Shown here: positions 19,883 through 28,862 of the stretch, piece by piece | How positions within the stretch are numbered: position 1 is the stretch's first letter | Layout: each line of letters opens with the position of its first letter | Assembly (NCBI RefSeq): GCF_000970755.1 | Contig: NZ_KQ034007.1 | Coordinates: 634,240 to 698,239 of the forward strand | DNA: 64,000 bases | Origin: Lactobacillus kimbladii | GTDB taxonomy: Bacteria > Bacillota > Bacilli > Lactobacillales > Lactobacillaceae | Reading direction: 5' to 3' | Notes under the pieces: generated by a model | Told to the model about the DNA's origin: nothing | The model's input: only the letters and a program-made list of their open reading frames with translations | Database searches by the model: none | Position numbers and translations under genes: made by a program

Positions 19883-21589
19883 TTGAAGCTTTATAAGAAA
19901 ACAATAACCTATTTGCTGACTTTAGTTGCCGGATTATTGATCTATACCGGTTTGTCAACTACATCAGTTGCGGCAGATTCCAGTAGCACTCAGCCGCCAG
20001 TTCAAGATGATAGTAATAAATCATCGAATAGCTCAACTGATGCAAATTCTGATAATACTGATGCCAATAAATCGGGTCAAACTGATCAAAATGGTACAGA
20101 TAATCAGGATAATACTAAGCCTAAGCCAAAACAGGTTGTTACCGGTTTTGCTATGATGACAAAAGTTGCCGGTAATAAAAACTATAAGGTTTGGAAAGAA
20201 GTTAAAGACGGCAAAGTTAATACTAAAGTAGCTGATGGCATTAATTTTCAGTATAGTCATATTCAGTCAGATCAACTGATCGAAACCAAAAAATATCGTT
20301 ATTGGCATATTTATGTTAATGGTCGTGAAGTAGGCTATGTAAATGAAAATTACTTTGATAGAAACAAAATTGCTGTGCCTAAAACTGTCACTTTGGTCCG
20401 CAATGAGTTTTATAACTTTTCACCAAAAGATGCAATTTCATATGTTACTAATAGTATGGGAACTGTAATTGACAATAGTCAAGTAATTGTGTCAAAGGAT
20501 AGTATAAATTGTGGTACGCCAAAAACATATAAAGTTAAATATACATATGGGGATGCGACTGCTACAGTTAAAGTAACGGTTAGAAAGAGCACTAAAGAAG
20601 GGGTTGTTAATGCTGATACTTTTAATTCCTTCCCTGCTCAACCGGGCACAAATGATTATCAAGCTTGGAAAACTCATTATGGTTCATCCTTAAACTATGT
20701 TAGTCCAACAGAGTATAGTCCTGAAGATAGTAAACATACCTTATCTAGTGGTGATTTGACACTGAAAACTAAGTTTTATCAACCAGTTTTATTAAGTGTT
20801 GCAGATCCAACAGATGATAATATTAATCGTGTCGGTCATATCCCAGAAGGAGTGAACGTTTCTGATGGGTGGGCCTATACTAGTCTTTTGAGTCATACAG
20901 ATGTGATGTCTGGTCATATTGTAGGTTACGATTTGAATAAATTGACTAGCCCATATAATGCACAGCACCTACTTGATATGACCCAAAAGAAGTTTAACAA
21001 TTACGTTAAACATATCAAAGTTAGTCCGTATATTCCAATCGGCCACGGCCAAGCTATGGGTTCAAGCGACAAATACATTTATGTTTTAAACAACGACAAT
21101 ACTTTAAAAGACACAAATGATTCTGAAGAATTGATTCAAATACGTAAAAGTGACTTGCAGATTAATAAAATTTGGACAATCAAAACGTGGATTGATGACG
21201 GGAAGACTAACCGCTATTTCCATAATGGTGTGATGATTTCTGATTATGATATGTACACCGTTTATCATGATACTGAAAATAATTGTTATGAATACTGGGA
21301 ATTTACTCGCACCGGCGATAACTGGTATCCTAAACTAGTAGGAAAAACTGATGGCAACTTTGTTAATAACAATGCCCCTGTTCAGGGTTTTACTTATGAT
21401 CCCAAGCATAAAAACTTTTATTTAGCCTTTAATGATTTGATTTTTAAAATTGGTCGTAATGGTAAAATAAAGGATACCTACTCATTTGACACTGGTCGAG
21501 AAATCGAAGGCATCTCAATTAGCGATAATAAGCTGTATGTAAATCTAGCTCAAAGAGCTGAATTACTCGTAAGTACGAATATTAAGTAG
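19883..21589 (+). CDS. Large secreted protein: SH3-like, Ig-like and propeller-like domains
   Basis: 568 residues. A signal peptide (KLYKKTITYLLTLVAGLLIYTG..., cleaved around VAADSSS) is followed by a Ser/Asp/Asn-rich linker (about 35-85), a ~70-residue segment with VAGNKNYKVWKE and GYVNENYF that resembles a GW/SH3-type wall-binding unit, an Ig-like beta domain (about 170-235, ending ATVKVTVRKS), and a ~330-residue C-terminal domain with repeated beta-strand patterns such as VQGFTYDPKHKNFYLAFND. There is no LPXTG anchor. Start is TTG 19883 after GGAGGA. It is a full-length paralogue of the protein at 30983. Function unknown; a wall-associated or extracellular role is inferred. Confidence 0.85.
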   Translation: MKLYKKTITYLLTLVAGLLIYTGLSTTSVAADSSSTQPPVQDDSNKSSNSSTDANSDNTDANKSGQTDQNGTDNQDNTKPKPKQVVTGFAMMTKVAGNKNYKVWKEVKDGKVNTKVADGINFQYSHIQSDQLIETKKYRYWHIYVNGREVGYVNENYFDRNKIAVPKTVTLVRNEFYNFSPKDAISYVTNSMGTVIDNSQVIVSKDSINCGTPKTYKVKYTYGDATATVKVTVRKSTKEGVVNADTFNSFPAQPGTNDYQAWKTHYGSSLNYVSPTEYSPEDSKHTLSSGDLTLKTKFYQPVLLSVADPTDDNINRVGHIPEGVNVSDGWAYTSLLSHTDVMSGHIVGYDLNKLTSPYNAQHLLDMTQKKFNNYVKHIKVSPYIPIGHGQAMGSSDKYIYVLNNDNTLKDTNDSEELIQIRKSDLQINKIWTIKTWIDDGKTNRYFHNGVMISDYDMYTVYHDTENNCYEYWEFTRTGDNWYPKLVGKTDGNFVNNNAPVQGFTYDPKHKNFYLAFNDLIFKIGRNGKIKDTYSFDTGREIEGISISDNKLYVNLAQRAELLVSTNIK

Positions 21590-21602
21590 ACAAAACAATT
21601 TG

Positions 21603-21632
21603 AAATAAGAGCTGAAAAGCTCTTATTTTTTT
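21603..21632 (+). terminator. Terminator of the large secreted protein gene
   Basis: AAATAAGAGCT / AGCTCTTATTT stem with GAAA tetraloop and T run. Confidence 0.92.
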
Positions 21633-22102
21633 GCTTATGAATAAAAAATTCCTTTAATAAAATTACGCATTTATAAATCTTAAAGAAAGTTAAATATCGC
21701 TAATCTATAATTTTATAATCATATTTATTAATTATTTATAAATAATGATATTATATAAAAACAAAAAGCTAAAAAGTATTTCTAATAACAAAAACACTAA
21801 ATTTGGTCTAAATCGTTTTTGTATGTGAATAAATAAAAAGTAAACTGCCACTATAATATTTATTATTATTATTTTTTATATGATGTTCCAAAACCGTTAC
21901 AGCAGTTCTATTATAATTTGTAGCACTTTTACAATTAGTTTTGCATATTAACTAAAGTAATTGTATGTAGTATAAAATTTGGTTATCTTGATAGGAAATA
22001 TATATCTTAATTAATGTTTCTATATAATAGAAATAATAATAATAGATATAATTAAGTTTAAAATATTAGATTTGAATACTTGTCTTTTAAAGGAGTAAAT
22101 AA
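21633..22102 (+). other. AT-rich intergenic region, nothing recognised
   Basis: About 470 bp of very AT-rich DNA with short A/T runs and ATT/AAT microrepeats (near 21860-21880 and 22030-22045). No coding frame or stable GC-containing hairpin was seen. It carries the promoter region and AAAGGAGT ribosome binding site (22089-22096) for the zinc-ribbon operon downstream. Confidence 0.6.
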
Positions 22103-23077
22103 ATGAAAAAATGTCCCAATTGTGGTGCCTTAATGGAAGCTGACGTTAACTTTTGTACTAAATGCGGTACTGATTTGCGTAACATCAATAATACTCAAGT
22201 AAATGAATCAGAACTTAAGCCAAATGTTAACCCACCAATTACTCCGGAAAAAAAAGAGCCGGAGCACATGAAACAAAGTACAACTCCGAATGATCGACAG
22301 TCTGTTTCTGAGCAAACTAGTCAAACTGAAAGCCAGTTTGCACAGCCTAGAATAACGCCGCAACCTCCACAGTACAATTCTCAGCCAACTTATTCAAATC
22401 AAGGACAAACTAATAATCAATATCAAACTTCAAATAGTGCAAGAAAAGAAAAGTTCAACAACTATTGGCAATGGTGTGTGGCATCATGGAAACGCCCATT
22501 CTCAGAACTTACTGGGGAAAGTTGGTATGGTTGGGTGACTATCCTCGCAGAAGATATTGTGCTGGTTTTAGGAATATATTTTGGAATGAAAGCTGTTGCT
22601 AATAGGTATGGTGCAAGTACTTTTGGTCTAGGAGATACAGTTTCTGGAATTGCCTTTAATTCTACAATTGCATTATTATTTTTTTCAGTCCTTTTTGAAG
22701 TGATAGTTATTGGTGGCTATTATGCTGCTTATAGATTTATTTATGGTCACGGGAAAAATTTGCTTGAATTTGTTAATTCTGGTGTTCATTGTAGTAATTT
22801 GAATTTGATCCTGTCCGTTTTAACTTTTATTATTATGCTATTAGGGTCAAATAATGGCTCAATGTCAGCTTTATTGTTTTTGCTAATAATTGCAAACTTC
22901 TTTATGGGTTTTCAGGTGACTACTTTAGGTGAAAATCTTAAGCCGGTACGTGACAAAATGTACGGCTACATCATTTCTTTCTTTATTATCATTATTGCGC
23001 TAATAATTTTGTTCTCTCTGATATATAGTTCAGCCTATGATTCATTAATGAATCAATTGTTTTCAGCCTTTAGCTGA
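22103..23077 (+). CDS. Zinc-ribbon multipass membrane protein
   Basis: 324 residues. N-terminal zinc ribbon MKKCPNCG...FCTKCG (Cys4), a Pro/Gln/Asn/Thr-rich cytoplasmic linker to about residue 115, then about five hydrophobic segments (from GWVTILAEDIVLVLGIYFGM to the C-terminal FFIIIIALIILFSLIYS). The architecture fits zinc-ribbon proteins of the DUF6574 kind in lactobacilli. It is 23 bp upstream of another zinc-ribbon gene, suggesting a two-component membrane module. No function is established. Confidence 0.8.
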   Translation: MKKCPNCGALMEADVNFCTKCGTDLRNINNTQVNESELKPNVNPPITPEKKEPEHMKQSTTPNDRQSVSEQTSQTESQFAQPRITPQPPQYNSQPTYSNQGQTNNQYQTSNSARKEKFNNYWQWCVASWKRPFSELTGESWYGWVTILAEDIVLVLGIYFGMKAVANRYGASTFGLGDTVSGIAFNSTIALLFFSVLFEVIVIGGYYAAYRFIYGHGKNLLEFVNSGVHCSNLNLILSVLTFIIMLLGSNNGSMSALLFLLIIANFFMGFQVTTLGENLKPVRDKMYGYIISFFIIIIALIILFSLIYSSAYDSLMNQLFSAFS

Positions 23078-23100
23078 TAAGGACAGAGGAGCAAGAAATA

Positions 23101-24510
23101 ATGAGTGGAAGAAGATTTTGTCCCAATTGTGGCACAAAGTTAGAGAGCAACGTTGAGTTTTGTCCCAACTGCGGTTTCAAATTAGCAAAAAAAGAACATG
23201 CCAGTCCGTCAAGACAAGCATATCAGCAAACAGTTAAGAAACAGGGCTCATCTAAAGGACGTCAAGCTTATCATGCCCAACCCATGAAAAAGAAAACGAA
23301 AGTTTTGCTCACACTGGGTGTAGCATTTTTAGCAGTTTTTACAATATTTTATGCTTGGGGCTCAAACCATTATTCAAAAGAAAATCAAATTAATAGAATT
23401 AAATCAGATTTAATTGATACAAAAACTGGATTAGCTAAAGATGTTGTTGCGGACGATTCTGCCATGCAGGTAACAGATGCGGCTTTAAAACCAACTCAGA
23501 CTTATTTTGCGGAACATCATAAAGCTGCTAACGAATTAATTAATTATTTAAAAGAAGACGCATCATTCAATAGAATTCATCTTGTTCAATCTGGTCATCA
23601 TATGCTGATTTTTCCGAGATATGTTTTAAGAGTGCCTACGATTTATGCAACTGTAGCCACTAATCATTCAAATTCTTCCATAACTGTCAATGGTAAATAC
23701 ATCGGTCAGGTTAAACCCGGGAATTTTGCTAGTGAAAAACAAGATAATAAATATGGTGTTAAGTTAAGACACTTGTTCGTAGGAACGTACCACATAAAAG
23801 TCAAGTCTAATATTTCAAACAGGAATTTGTCGACAACTTCAAATTATGACTTGTGGTCCAGTGGCACAGTTGATATGGGAATTAGGACTGAAAATTTTAC
23901 GGTTAAAAGTACTCCTGGTGCAATTCTTTACTTGAATGATAAAAATGTTGGCACTTTAAACAAAAAAGGTCAACTTATGTTTAAAGACTATCCAGTAACT
24001 GATAAGTTGAAAATTTATGTTAAGGCTAAAGTTGGTAGTAATACTATTAAATCTCAGGAATTGAATTATGGTGATGTGCAATATGATGATGCAAATGATA
24101 GTCATAAGACCATTGAGCCTAAGTGGGATGGTTTAATTGCCAAAGAAGATGCCCAAGAAATATTAGAGGACAATTTTAAGGATCCAGATGAAGATGCTTT
24201 TCTTAATGGTGCGGAAAACAAAAGTTATCAAGAATTACGCAAAATGGATAAGGGATATGACGAAGATGACGACATTGACAGTTATGATATGTCATGTTCT
24301 GTTATTTCTGTCAGTCCTGCACCAAATAAGTCTAGCAATGTAGTTTATAAAATTACCTTTACTTTTGAAGTTGGTGATACTGAAAGAAAACAAGTTTTGC
24401 TATATAAAGGTGCTTCATTCCGTTCTTCTGATAGTGATGATGAAGATAATGAAAGTCAAAAGATTAAATCAATTGGAACTGGTAAAATAGTTAGTGATAA
24501 AAGGTATTAG
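23101..24510 (+). CDS. Zinc-ribbon single-pass membrane protein, TcaA/YvbJ-like
   Basis: 469 residues. Cys4 zinc ribbon (FCPNCGTKL...FCPNCGFKL), a basic linker, one membrane segment at about 68-86 (VLLTLGVAFLAVFTIFYAW), then a ~380-residue extracytoplasmic part with Ig-like strands (for example SSITVNGKYIGQVKPG and GAILYLNDKNVGTLNKKG) and an acidic C-terminal domain. This order, zinc ribbon, TM, repeated small beta domains, terminal NTF2-like domain, is that of TcaA/YvbJ-type proteins, which affect glycopeptide response in staphylococci. The assignment is by architecture only. Confidence 0.78.
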   Translation: MSGRRFCPNCGTKLESNVEFCPNCGFKLAKKEHASPSRQAYQQTVKKQGSSKGRQAYHAQPMKKKTKVLLTLGVAFLAVFTIFYAWGSNHYSKENQINRIKSDLIDTKTGLAKDVVADDSAMQVTDAALKPTQTYFAEHHKAANELINYLKEDASFNRIHLVQSGHHMLIFPRYVLRVPTIYATVATNHSNSSITVNGKYIGQVKPGNFASEKQDNKYGVKLRHLFVGTYHIKVKSNISNRNLSTTSNYDLWSSGTVDMGIRTENFTVKSTPGAILYLNDKNVGTLNKKGQLMFKDYPVTDKLKIYVKAKVGSNTIKSQELNYGDVQYDDANDSHKTIEPKWDGLIAKEDAQEILEDNFKDPDEDAFLNGAENKSYQELRKMDKGYDEDDDIDSYDMSCSVISVSPAPNKSSNVVYKITFTFEVGDTERKQVLLYKGASFRSSDSDDEDNESQKIKSIGTGKIVSDKRY

Positions 24511-24541
24511 TAAGGTAGATTAATTTAGAAGGAGTTTAAAC

Positions 24542-26548
24542 ATGAAAAAGAATAGTTTTTACAAAAAAATGATTATGTCAGTGGCTGGTGCAGCTTTGGT
24601 ATCAGTTGGCTTAAATCAATCACCAAATAACGCATTTAATAGCGGTGTCACTGAAGTCAGTGCTGCCAAGAAGACCAAAAAAGTCAAAACCGTTGGTGCA
24701 AATTCTGCAGTATACCAGAAAAAGGGCAAAAAGATGGTCAAAACCAAGAAGACCATTAAAGTAGGAAAAAAAGTACACGTTTATGCTAAGAAAACTGTTA
24801 AAGGCAAAACTTACTACAAGATAGGCAAGAATCAATATATCAAAGCTGCTAACGTTGATGGCAAGACCCGTGAAGCAGGCAAAAAGACAGTATTATATAC
24901 CAGAAGTGGCAAAGTAATTAAGAACAGTAAGGTTCGTAAAGGTCAAAAGATCAAGGTATATGGTGGCGTAGTAACCATTAAGGGCAAGAAGTACTATTCA
25001 ACAAAATACGGCTACATAAAAGTAAGTGCTTTGACTAAAAAAGCACCTGTTGTAAAACCAAACAATGATACATCAGACAACACTTCAACACCAACAACTA
25101 CTAAGCCAGTAGAAAATAATAGCAATGGTTCAAATGGCTCAACTACTGGTTCCAATTCAAATGGGTCGAATTCAGCAAATAGTTCAGCATCAAATTCAAG
25201 TTCTAGCGGCAGCATAAGTGTGCCAACAGGAAACGATAGCAGTTCTAACAATACTGGTTCAAATGGTTCCAGCTCAAATGGTGGCAGTAGTAATGGCTCG
25301 GGTAGCACTGGTTCTAGTTCAAATAACACTAATTCCAACAGTAGCGACAATAACAACTCAAATAGTTCCAGCTCTAACAGTAGTGACAACAACAGCTCAA
25401 ATGATTCCGGCTCCAACAGCAGCGATAATAACAGCTCGAATGATTCTGGCTCCAACAGCAGCGACAATAACAGTTCCAATGGCTCCGGCTCCAACAGCAG
25501 TGACAACAACAGCTCAAACGACTCGGGCTCCAGCAGTAGCGACAATAACAACTCAAATGGTTCCGGCTCCAACAGTAGCGACAACAACTCAAATGATTCC
25601 GGCTCCAACAGTAGTGACAACAACAACTCAAATAGTTCCGGCTCTAACAGTAGTGACAACAGCTCAAATGATTCCGGCTCTAACAGTAGTGACAACAGCT
25701 CAAATGATTCCGGCTCCAACAGTAGCGACAACAACAGCTCAAATAGTTCTGAATCAAACTATGCTGAAAATACTATAGTTATTCCTTCTGATTACACATT
25801 GGAAAAGGTTAACAAAGCTGATGCTAGCGGTGCAACTACTGAAGATATTAGAGCGCTAGATAATGCTTCGAGCACTGGGATGAAAACCAATAAGTTTAAA
25901 TCAGAATCGCAAGCTGATGATGAAAAAATTGTGGACTTGAATGCACTCACAAATTCGCAAAGTAAAGAATTAAGTGATTTCTTTGTCAAAATGTTGAATT
26001 CCGTTAGAGTTCAGTTAAATGAAAAGCCAATACACACAGACCCAAATAATCAAAAATTGGCAAATGATATAGCAGCAATATATTTAAAGAATAAAAAATT
26101 TGGTTTTGTAACAGAGACCGAACCTACTGGTCATTACGTAAATGGAATAGTTCAAGCAGCGCAAAATAATGGACTCAATATTAATGATAATTATATTGAA
26201 GATCTTAATACGAATTTTCAAATAGAGGGTTCTACGAGCATATTTACAGAAAAGATTAGCATGACTCAAGCAAAGAAATTTGTATACGACGCCATAGTAG
26301 GTATGCTCTTTGGAGGAACCACTGAAGAAGATGGAACAATCAGGGAAGGTACAGAATATCACCACGCTGCCTCACTATTAAAGGATGATAATCTTACAGG
26401 TGCTGTTTCATTTCATAATGCTAAACCAGATAGTGGCTTAGGAGCTGGATATGGTGTTACGGTTACCCATTTTATCTTAATAAATCAAAGTACTATAGAA
26501 TATTCAAACAGGCATGGTGGTACTTATAAGCCTACCGGTCAAAAGTAA
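24542..26548 (+). CDS. Secreted SLAP-repeat protein with SEC10/PgrA surface exclusion domain
   Basis: 668 residues. Signal peptide (to about residue 40), two N-terminal SLAP-type repeats (about 42-165; K/Y/G rich, with VKGKTYYKIGKNQYIKAANV and GKKYYSTKYGYIKVSAL) that bind the wall noncovalently, a ~220-residue Ser/Asn/Gly/Asp low-complexity stalk, and a C-terminal domain (about 430-660) with VDLNALTNSQSKELSDFF, GHYVNGIVQAA, GMLFGG and HHAASLL, which match the SEC10/PgrA surface exclusion domain. The strong site AAGGAG precedes ATG 24542. It follows the zinc-ribbon pair by 31 bp and may be co-transcribed. A truncated second copy lies just downstream. Confidence 0.88.
   Translation: MKKNSFYKKMIMSVAGAALVSVGLNQSPNNAFNSGVTEVSAAKKTKKVKTVGANSAVYQKKGKKMVKTKKTIKVGKKVHVYAKKTVKGKTYYKIGKNQYIKAANVDGKTREAGKKTVLYTRSGKVIKNSKVRKGQKIKVYGGVVTIKGKKYYSTKYGYIKVSALTKKAPVVKPNNDTSDNTSTPTTTKPVENNSNGSNGSTTGSNSNGSNSANSSASNSSSSGSISVPTGNDSSSNNTGSNGSSSNGGSSNGSGSTGSSSNNTNSNSSDNNNSNSSSSNSSDNNSSNDSGSNSSDNNSSNDSGSNSSDNNSSNGSGSNSSDNNSSNDSGSSSSDNNNSNGSGSNSSDNNSNDSGSNSSDNNNSNSSGSNSSDNSSNDSGSNSSDNSSNDSGSNSSDNNSSNSSESNYAENTIVIPSDYTLEKVNKADASGATTEDIRALDNASSTGMKTNKFKSESQADDEKIVDLNALTNSQSKELSDFFVKMLNSVRVQLNEKPIHTDPNNQKLANDIAAIYLKNKKFGFVTETEPTGHYVNGIVQAAQNNGLNINDNYIEDLNTNFQIEGSTSIFTEKISMTQAKKFVYDAIVGMLFGGTTEEDGTIREGTEYHHAASLLKDDNLTGAVSFHNAKPDSGLGAGYGVTVTHFILINQSTIEYSNRHGGTYKPTGQK
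25330..25760 (+). repeat. In-frame tandem repeats coding a Ser/Asn/Asp stalk
   Basis: About eleven imperfect 36- or 39-bp units encoding SNSSDNNSSNDSG-like 12-13 residue repeats. Units differ by silent changes and by single-codon gains or losses, so length variation between strains is likely. It also creates long artificial open frames on the other strand and in another plus frame. Confidence 0.85.
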
Positions 26549-26572
26549 ATTGACATAAAAGGAGTACACAAC

Positions 26573-26844
26573 GTAAAAAAGAATAGCTTCTTAAAAAAGA
26601 TTATGTCAGTGGCTGGCGCGGCATTGGTATCAATTGGCTTAAATCAAACACCAAATAACGGCATTTAGTGGCGGTGTTACTAAAGTCAGTGCTGCTAAGG
26701 AACCGATTGAAAAGAATATTACAGCTTGGAATCAAGTTTCAAGTGAAGGGATGAAAAAAATCATTTCTTTGTTAATCAAAAGCAGATGATGAAGAAGTTG
26801 TAGATTTAAATAATTTTATAAGTAATGAAATAAAAACTCTGATT
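26573..26844 (+). pseudogene. Degraded second copy of the SEC10/PgrA gene
   Basis: Bases 26573 onward align with the start of the gene at 24542: same signal-peptide codons (MSVAGAALVS, GLNQTPNN) behind AAAGGAG. The initiator ATG has become GTA, a single G insertion after AATAAC shifts the frame, and a further shift occurs near 26780. Downstream, SSEGMKK and ADDEEVVDLNN correspond to SSTGMK and ADDEKIVDLNA of the intact protein. The SLAP repeats, the stalk and nearly all of the SEC10 domain are absent. The remnant runs in frame into the GtrA-like remnant, marking a deletion junction near 26840. Confidence 0.85.
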
Positions 26845-27252
26845 GTGAAATATTGGCAAGTGATAGCATACATGATTTTTGGTGGCTTAACTACTTTAAT
26901 TAACTTGCTATTGTTTAACTATTTATATATTTGGAAACATATGACTGGCTACCAGGTGGCCACCTTTATGGCTTGGCTGGTGTCAGTCATTTTTGCCTAT
27001 GTTACCAATAAACTATATGTGTTTCATGCACATTCTTGTACAAAAAAGCAAATGATTGGAGAAATTTTTTCTTTTTTATTCTGAAAAATTCTCAGTTTAT
27101 TAATAGATTTTTTGATTTTAAAAAATGGTATAGTTATCATGAATGCAAATGCTTTTTGGGTAAAAATTGTCGATAACGTAATAATCGTTATTGCTAATTA
27201 TCTTTTTAGTAAAGTATTTAGTTTCAAAAATAAGACTCGGCCAGGTAATTAA
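26845..27252 (+). pseudogene. GtrA-family membrane protein interrupted by an in-frame stop
   Basis: Opening KYWQVIAYMIFGGLTTLINLL and later FAYVTNKLYVFH are typical of GtrA flippase-like proteins (four membrane segments; move polyprenyl-linked sugars). A TGA at 27082-27084 interrupts the frame, but the same frame continues to TAA 27250-27252 with IDFLILKNGIVI and IANYLFSKVFSFKNK, the expected C-terminal half. One stop codon therefore separates two halves of an otherwise complete ~135-residue protein. The start (GTG 26845) has no clear ribosome binding site and is fused to SEC10 remnant sequence, so the gene is probably dead. Confidence 0.8.
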
Positions 27253-27293
27253 GAGATGTAGTTAGATTTAGGAATAATGTAAATCGTGAACAA

Positions 27294-27425
27294 ATGAATA
27301 TTAATTTTTCAAATTTGGTATCTAAAATTTTAAAACTTTGTTTTTTATTATTATTATTTAGTTGCCTTGTGACACTAGGAATTTTTACTTATTGCTTTCT
27401 TAAAATAATGCAGACTAATTCATGA
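27294..27425 (+). CDS. Doubtful 43-residue single-pass membrane ORF
   Basis: ATG 27294 to TGA 27425 encodes a 43-residue peptide with one hydrophobic stretch (LKLCFLLLLFSCLVTLGIF). No ribosome binding site is visible. It could be a fragment of a larger membrane protein lost in the decay zone following the GtrA remnant. Low confidence that it is expressed. Confidence 0.25.
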   Translation: MNINFSNLVSKILKLCFLLLLFSCLVTLGIFTYCFLKIMQTNS

Positions 27426-27488
27426 TAATATTTTAAAATCAAGGAATTAAAGAAAGAGTTCAAAAATTCAAAAATGGAAGTCTTGAAA

Positions 27489-28526
27489 ATGTTAGGTAAG
27501 TTAAAAAAGTCAAAAATATTGCAATTTTTAGCTTTTTTATCTTTAGTACTTTTATTGTTATCGGCTTGTAGTCAACAAACACAAAGAAAATCTGGTTCAG
27601 CCCCCAAAATAGAAAAATTAAAACCCAGTGAATCTAATTCTAAGACTAAATCTGCACCGAGAAAAGGCAAAGCATTTGATTCCAACATAAATCCTAAAAG
27701 AACAGCTACTGTCATAGCGGTATATGCTGCTAAAAAATATGGCGATGACTGGCAAAAAACATTAGCAGACGAAAAAGAAAATGGAATTGGTGTTGCTGTT
27801 AAAAATAGCGAATATTTTCCTCATGTACCTTCGAACTTTGGTGTAGTTTACCAAATAGGGGATCATGAAGTGCTTTATACATTAAAACAAGTCGGTCAAG
27901 ATAATCTTGTCTATTTATATACGAACAATGGCATGAAAGAGTTGGGTCACGCAACATTTAGAACTATGCGTCAATACTTGAAAGAAAATGGCTGGGATTA
28001 TTTAATTAGCGAATATGCCCATAAAACTAAGATTTTTGATCTAAGGATCAGTCCAAAGCTAATGAGTCAAAAAATGCAGGGTGATGCTGGAGCTTTCATC
28101 GTGCCGTTTGTTATGCGAGGTAACTGGTATAGTTATTTTAATAAACGTATGAATACTACGACAATTGGCCCAAATTATACTATTGAAAATGGTGAAAAAT
28201 ATGAATTGCATCGGATCGATGATAAATTTTTTGAGCATAAAACTTATGGAGAAATGTCTAAAGACTATCAAATAAGAACCGAAAACTGGGAAATGACAGG
28301 AGAATTGAGCAGGAAAATCCATGGCATCAGATGGATTAATTTTCGAGCTTGGATGCAGGGAGCAGGAGATGGCATATATTATGGCCTGCATTCAGAAATG
28401 GGTCAACCAGTTTTAGTTGTTGCAAGCAGTGCCTCAATAGCGACTGATCAAATTTATTGGAAGACACCGCAACTTGCCATGCAAAATAAAAATAAAAAAT
28501 TTAGCGATTTATATTATCTTAGGTAA
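27489..28526 (+). CDS. Lipoprotein of unknown function with an RG-x-W-Y motif
   Basis: 345 residues from ATG 27489. A lipoprotein signal peptide ends in the lipobox LSAC (Cys27), so the mature protein is lipid-anchored by Lgt. Then comes a charged linker, a ~120-residue domain (RTATVIAVYAAKKYGDDW...) and a C-terminal domain beginning IVPFVMRGNWYSYF and ending IYWKTPQLAMQ. The MRG-x-WY and YWKT-x-x-LA motifs recur in the secreted proteins at 38535, 39251 and 40022. An in-frame ATG at 27474 would add five residues; the GGAAG before 27489 is better placed. Function not recognised. Confidence 0.8.
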   Translation: MLGKLKKSKILQFLAFLSLVLLLLSACSQQTQRKSGSAPKIEKLKPSESNSKTKSAPRKGKAFDSNINPKRTATVIAVYAAKKYGDDWQKTLADEKENGIGVAVKNSEYFPHVPSNFGVVYQIGDHEVLYTLKQVGQDNLVYLYTNNGMKELGHATFRTMRQYLKENGWDYLISEYAHKTKIFDLRISPKLMSQKMQGDAGAFIVPFVMRGNWYSYFNKRMNTTTIGPNYTIENGEKYELHRIDDKFFEHKTYGEMSKDYQIRTENWEMTGELSRKIHGIRWINFRAWMQGAGDGIYYGLHSEMGQPVLVVASSASIATDQIYWKTPQLAMQNKNKKFSDLYYLR

Positions 28527-28790
28527 CTTGCAAAGTTAAAAAATGAAATCAATAGCTATAAATTCAAAAATGCCCAAGATTAAAAGAGATTCATTAATGG
28601 AATAAATTAATTTTTCTTTTGACACCTCATTAAAGTAACTTACTTTTAAGTGCAGAACGAAAAGGATATATTGATCTACTTTGATTCTCAAATTTCAACT
28701 TGTGGAAGCAGACTTGGATCAGTTAACAAAAAGCAATGGTAAATAAATTTAGTTAAAGAAAGTTACCAATAAATTATTTATCATAAATAA
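28527..28790 (+). other. Intergenic region without recognised gene
   Basis: About 260 bp between the lipoprotein and the perR-side hairpin. Only very short frames are present and no promoter was identified. The sequence may contain remnants of lost genes, but nothing could be assigned. Confidence 0.5.
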
Positions 28791-28862
28791 AAAAAGAGCC
28801 ACTTTGATGTGACCCCCAAATTTTTCTTAAATTGAGGAGTCGTATCATTCAGCTCTTTTTTC
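28791..28862 (-). terminator. Long imperfect hairpin at the 3' end of perR
   Basis: On the minus strand AAAGAGC...GCTCTTT form the outer stem, TGAT/ATCA a middle stem, and GACTCCTCAATTT / AAATTTGGGGGTC a 13-bp inner stem with one mismatch, followed by a run of Ts. It starts inside the last codons of perR. It is long for a simple terminator and may derive from a mobile or repetitive element. Confidence 0.6.

Noticed and set aside
25012-25734. 240-residue open frame on the minus strand, Leu/Glu/Ser rich
   Set aside because: It is antisense to the SLAP-SEC10 gene; its repeats (LLSLLLEPE) simply mirror the tandem DNA repeats, and there is no ribosome binding site.
25320-25760. CRISPR array
   Set aside because: Repeats are contiguous, in frame and without unique spacers; they code for a protein stalk.
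25218-25778. 186-residue plus-strand frame rich in Thr, Ala and Pro
   Set aside because: Shifted-frame shadow of the same tandem repeats inside the SEC10 gene.
28527-28862. End of an IS3-type insertion sequence
   Set aside because: The hairpin reminded me of IS ends, but no transposase remnant or target duplication could be found, so it is only listed as a structured element.
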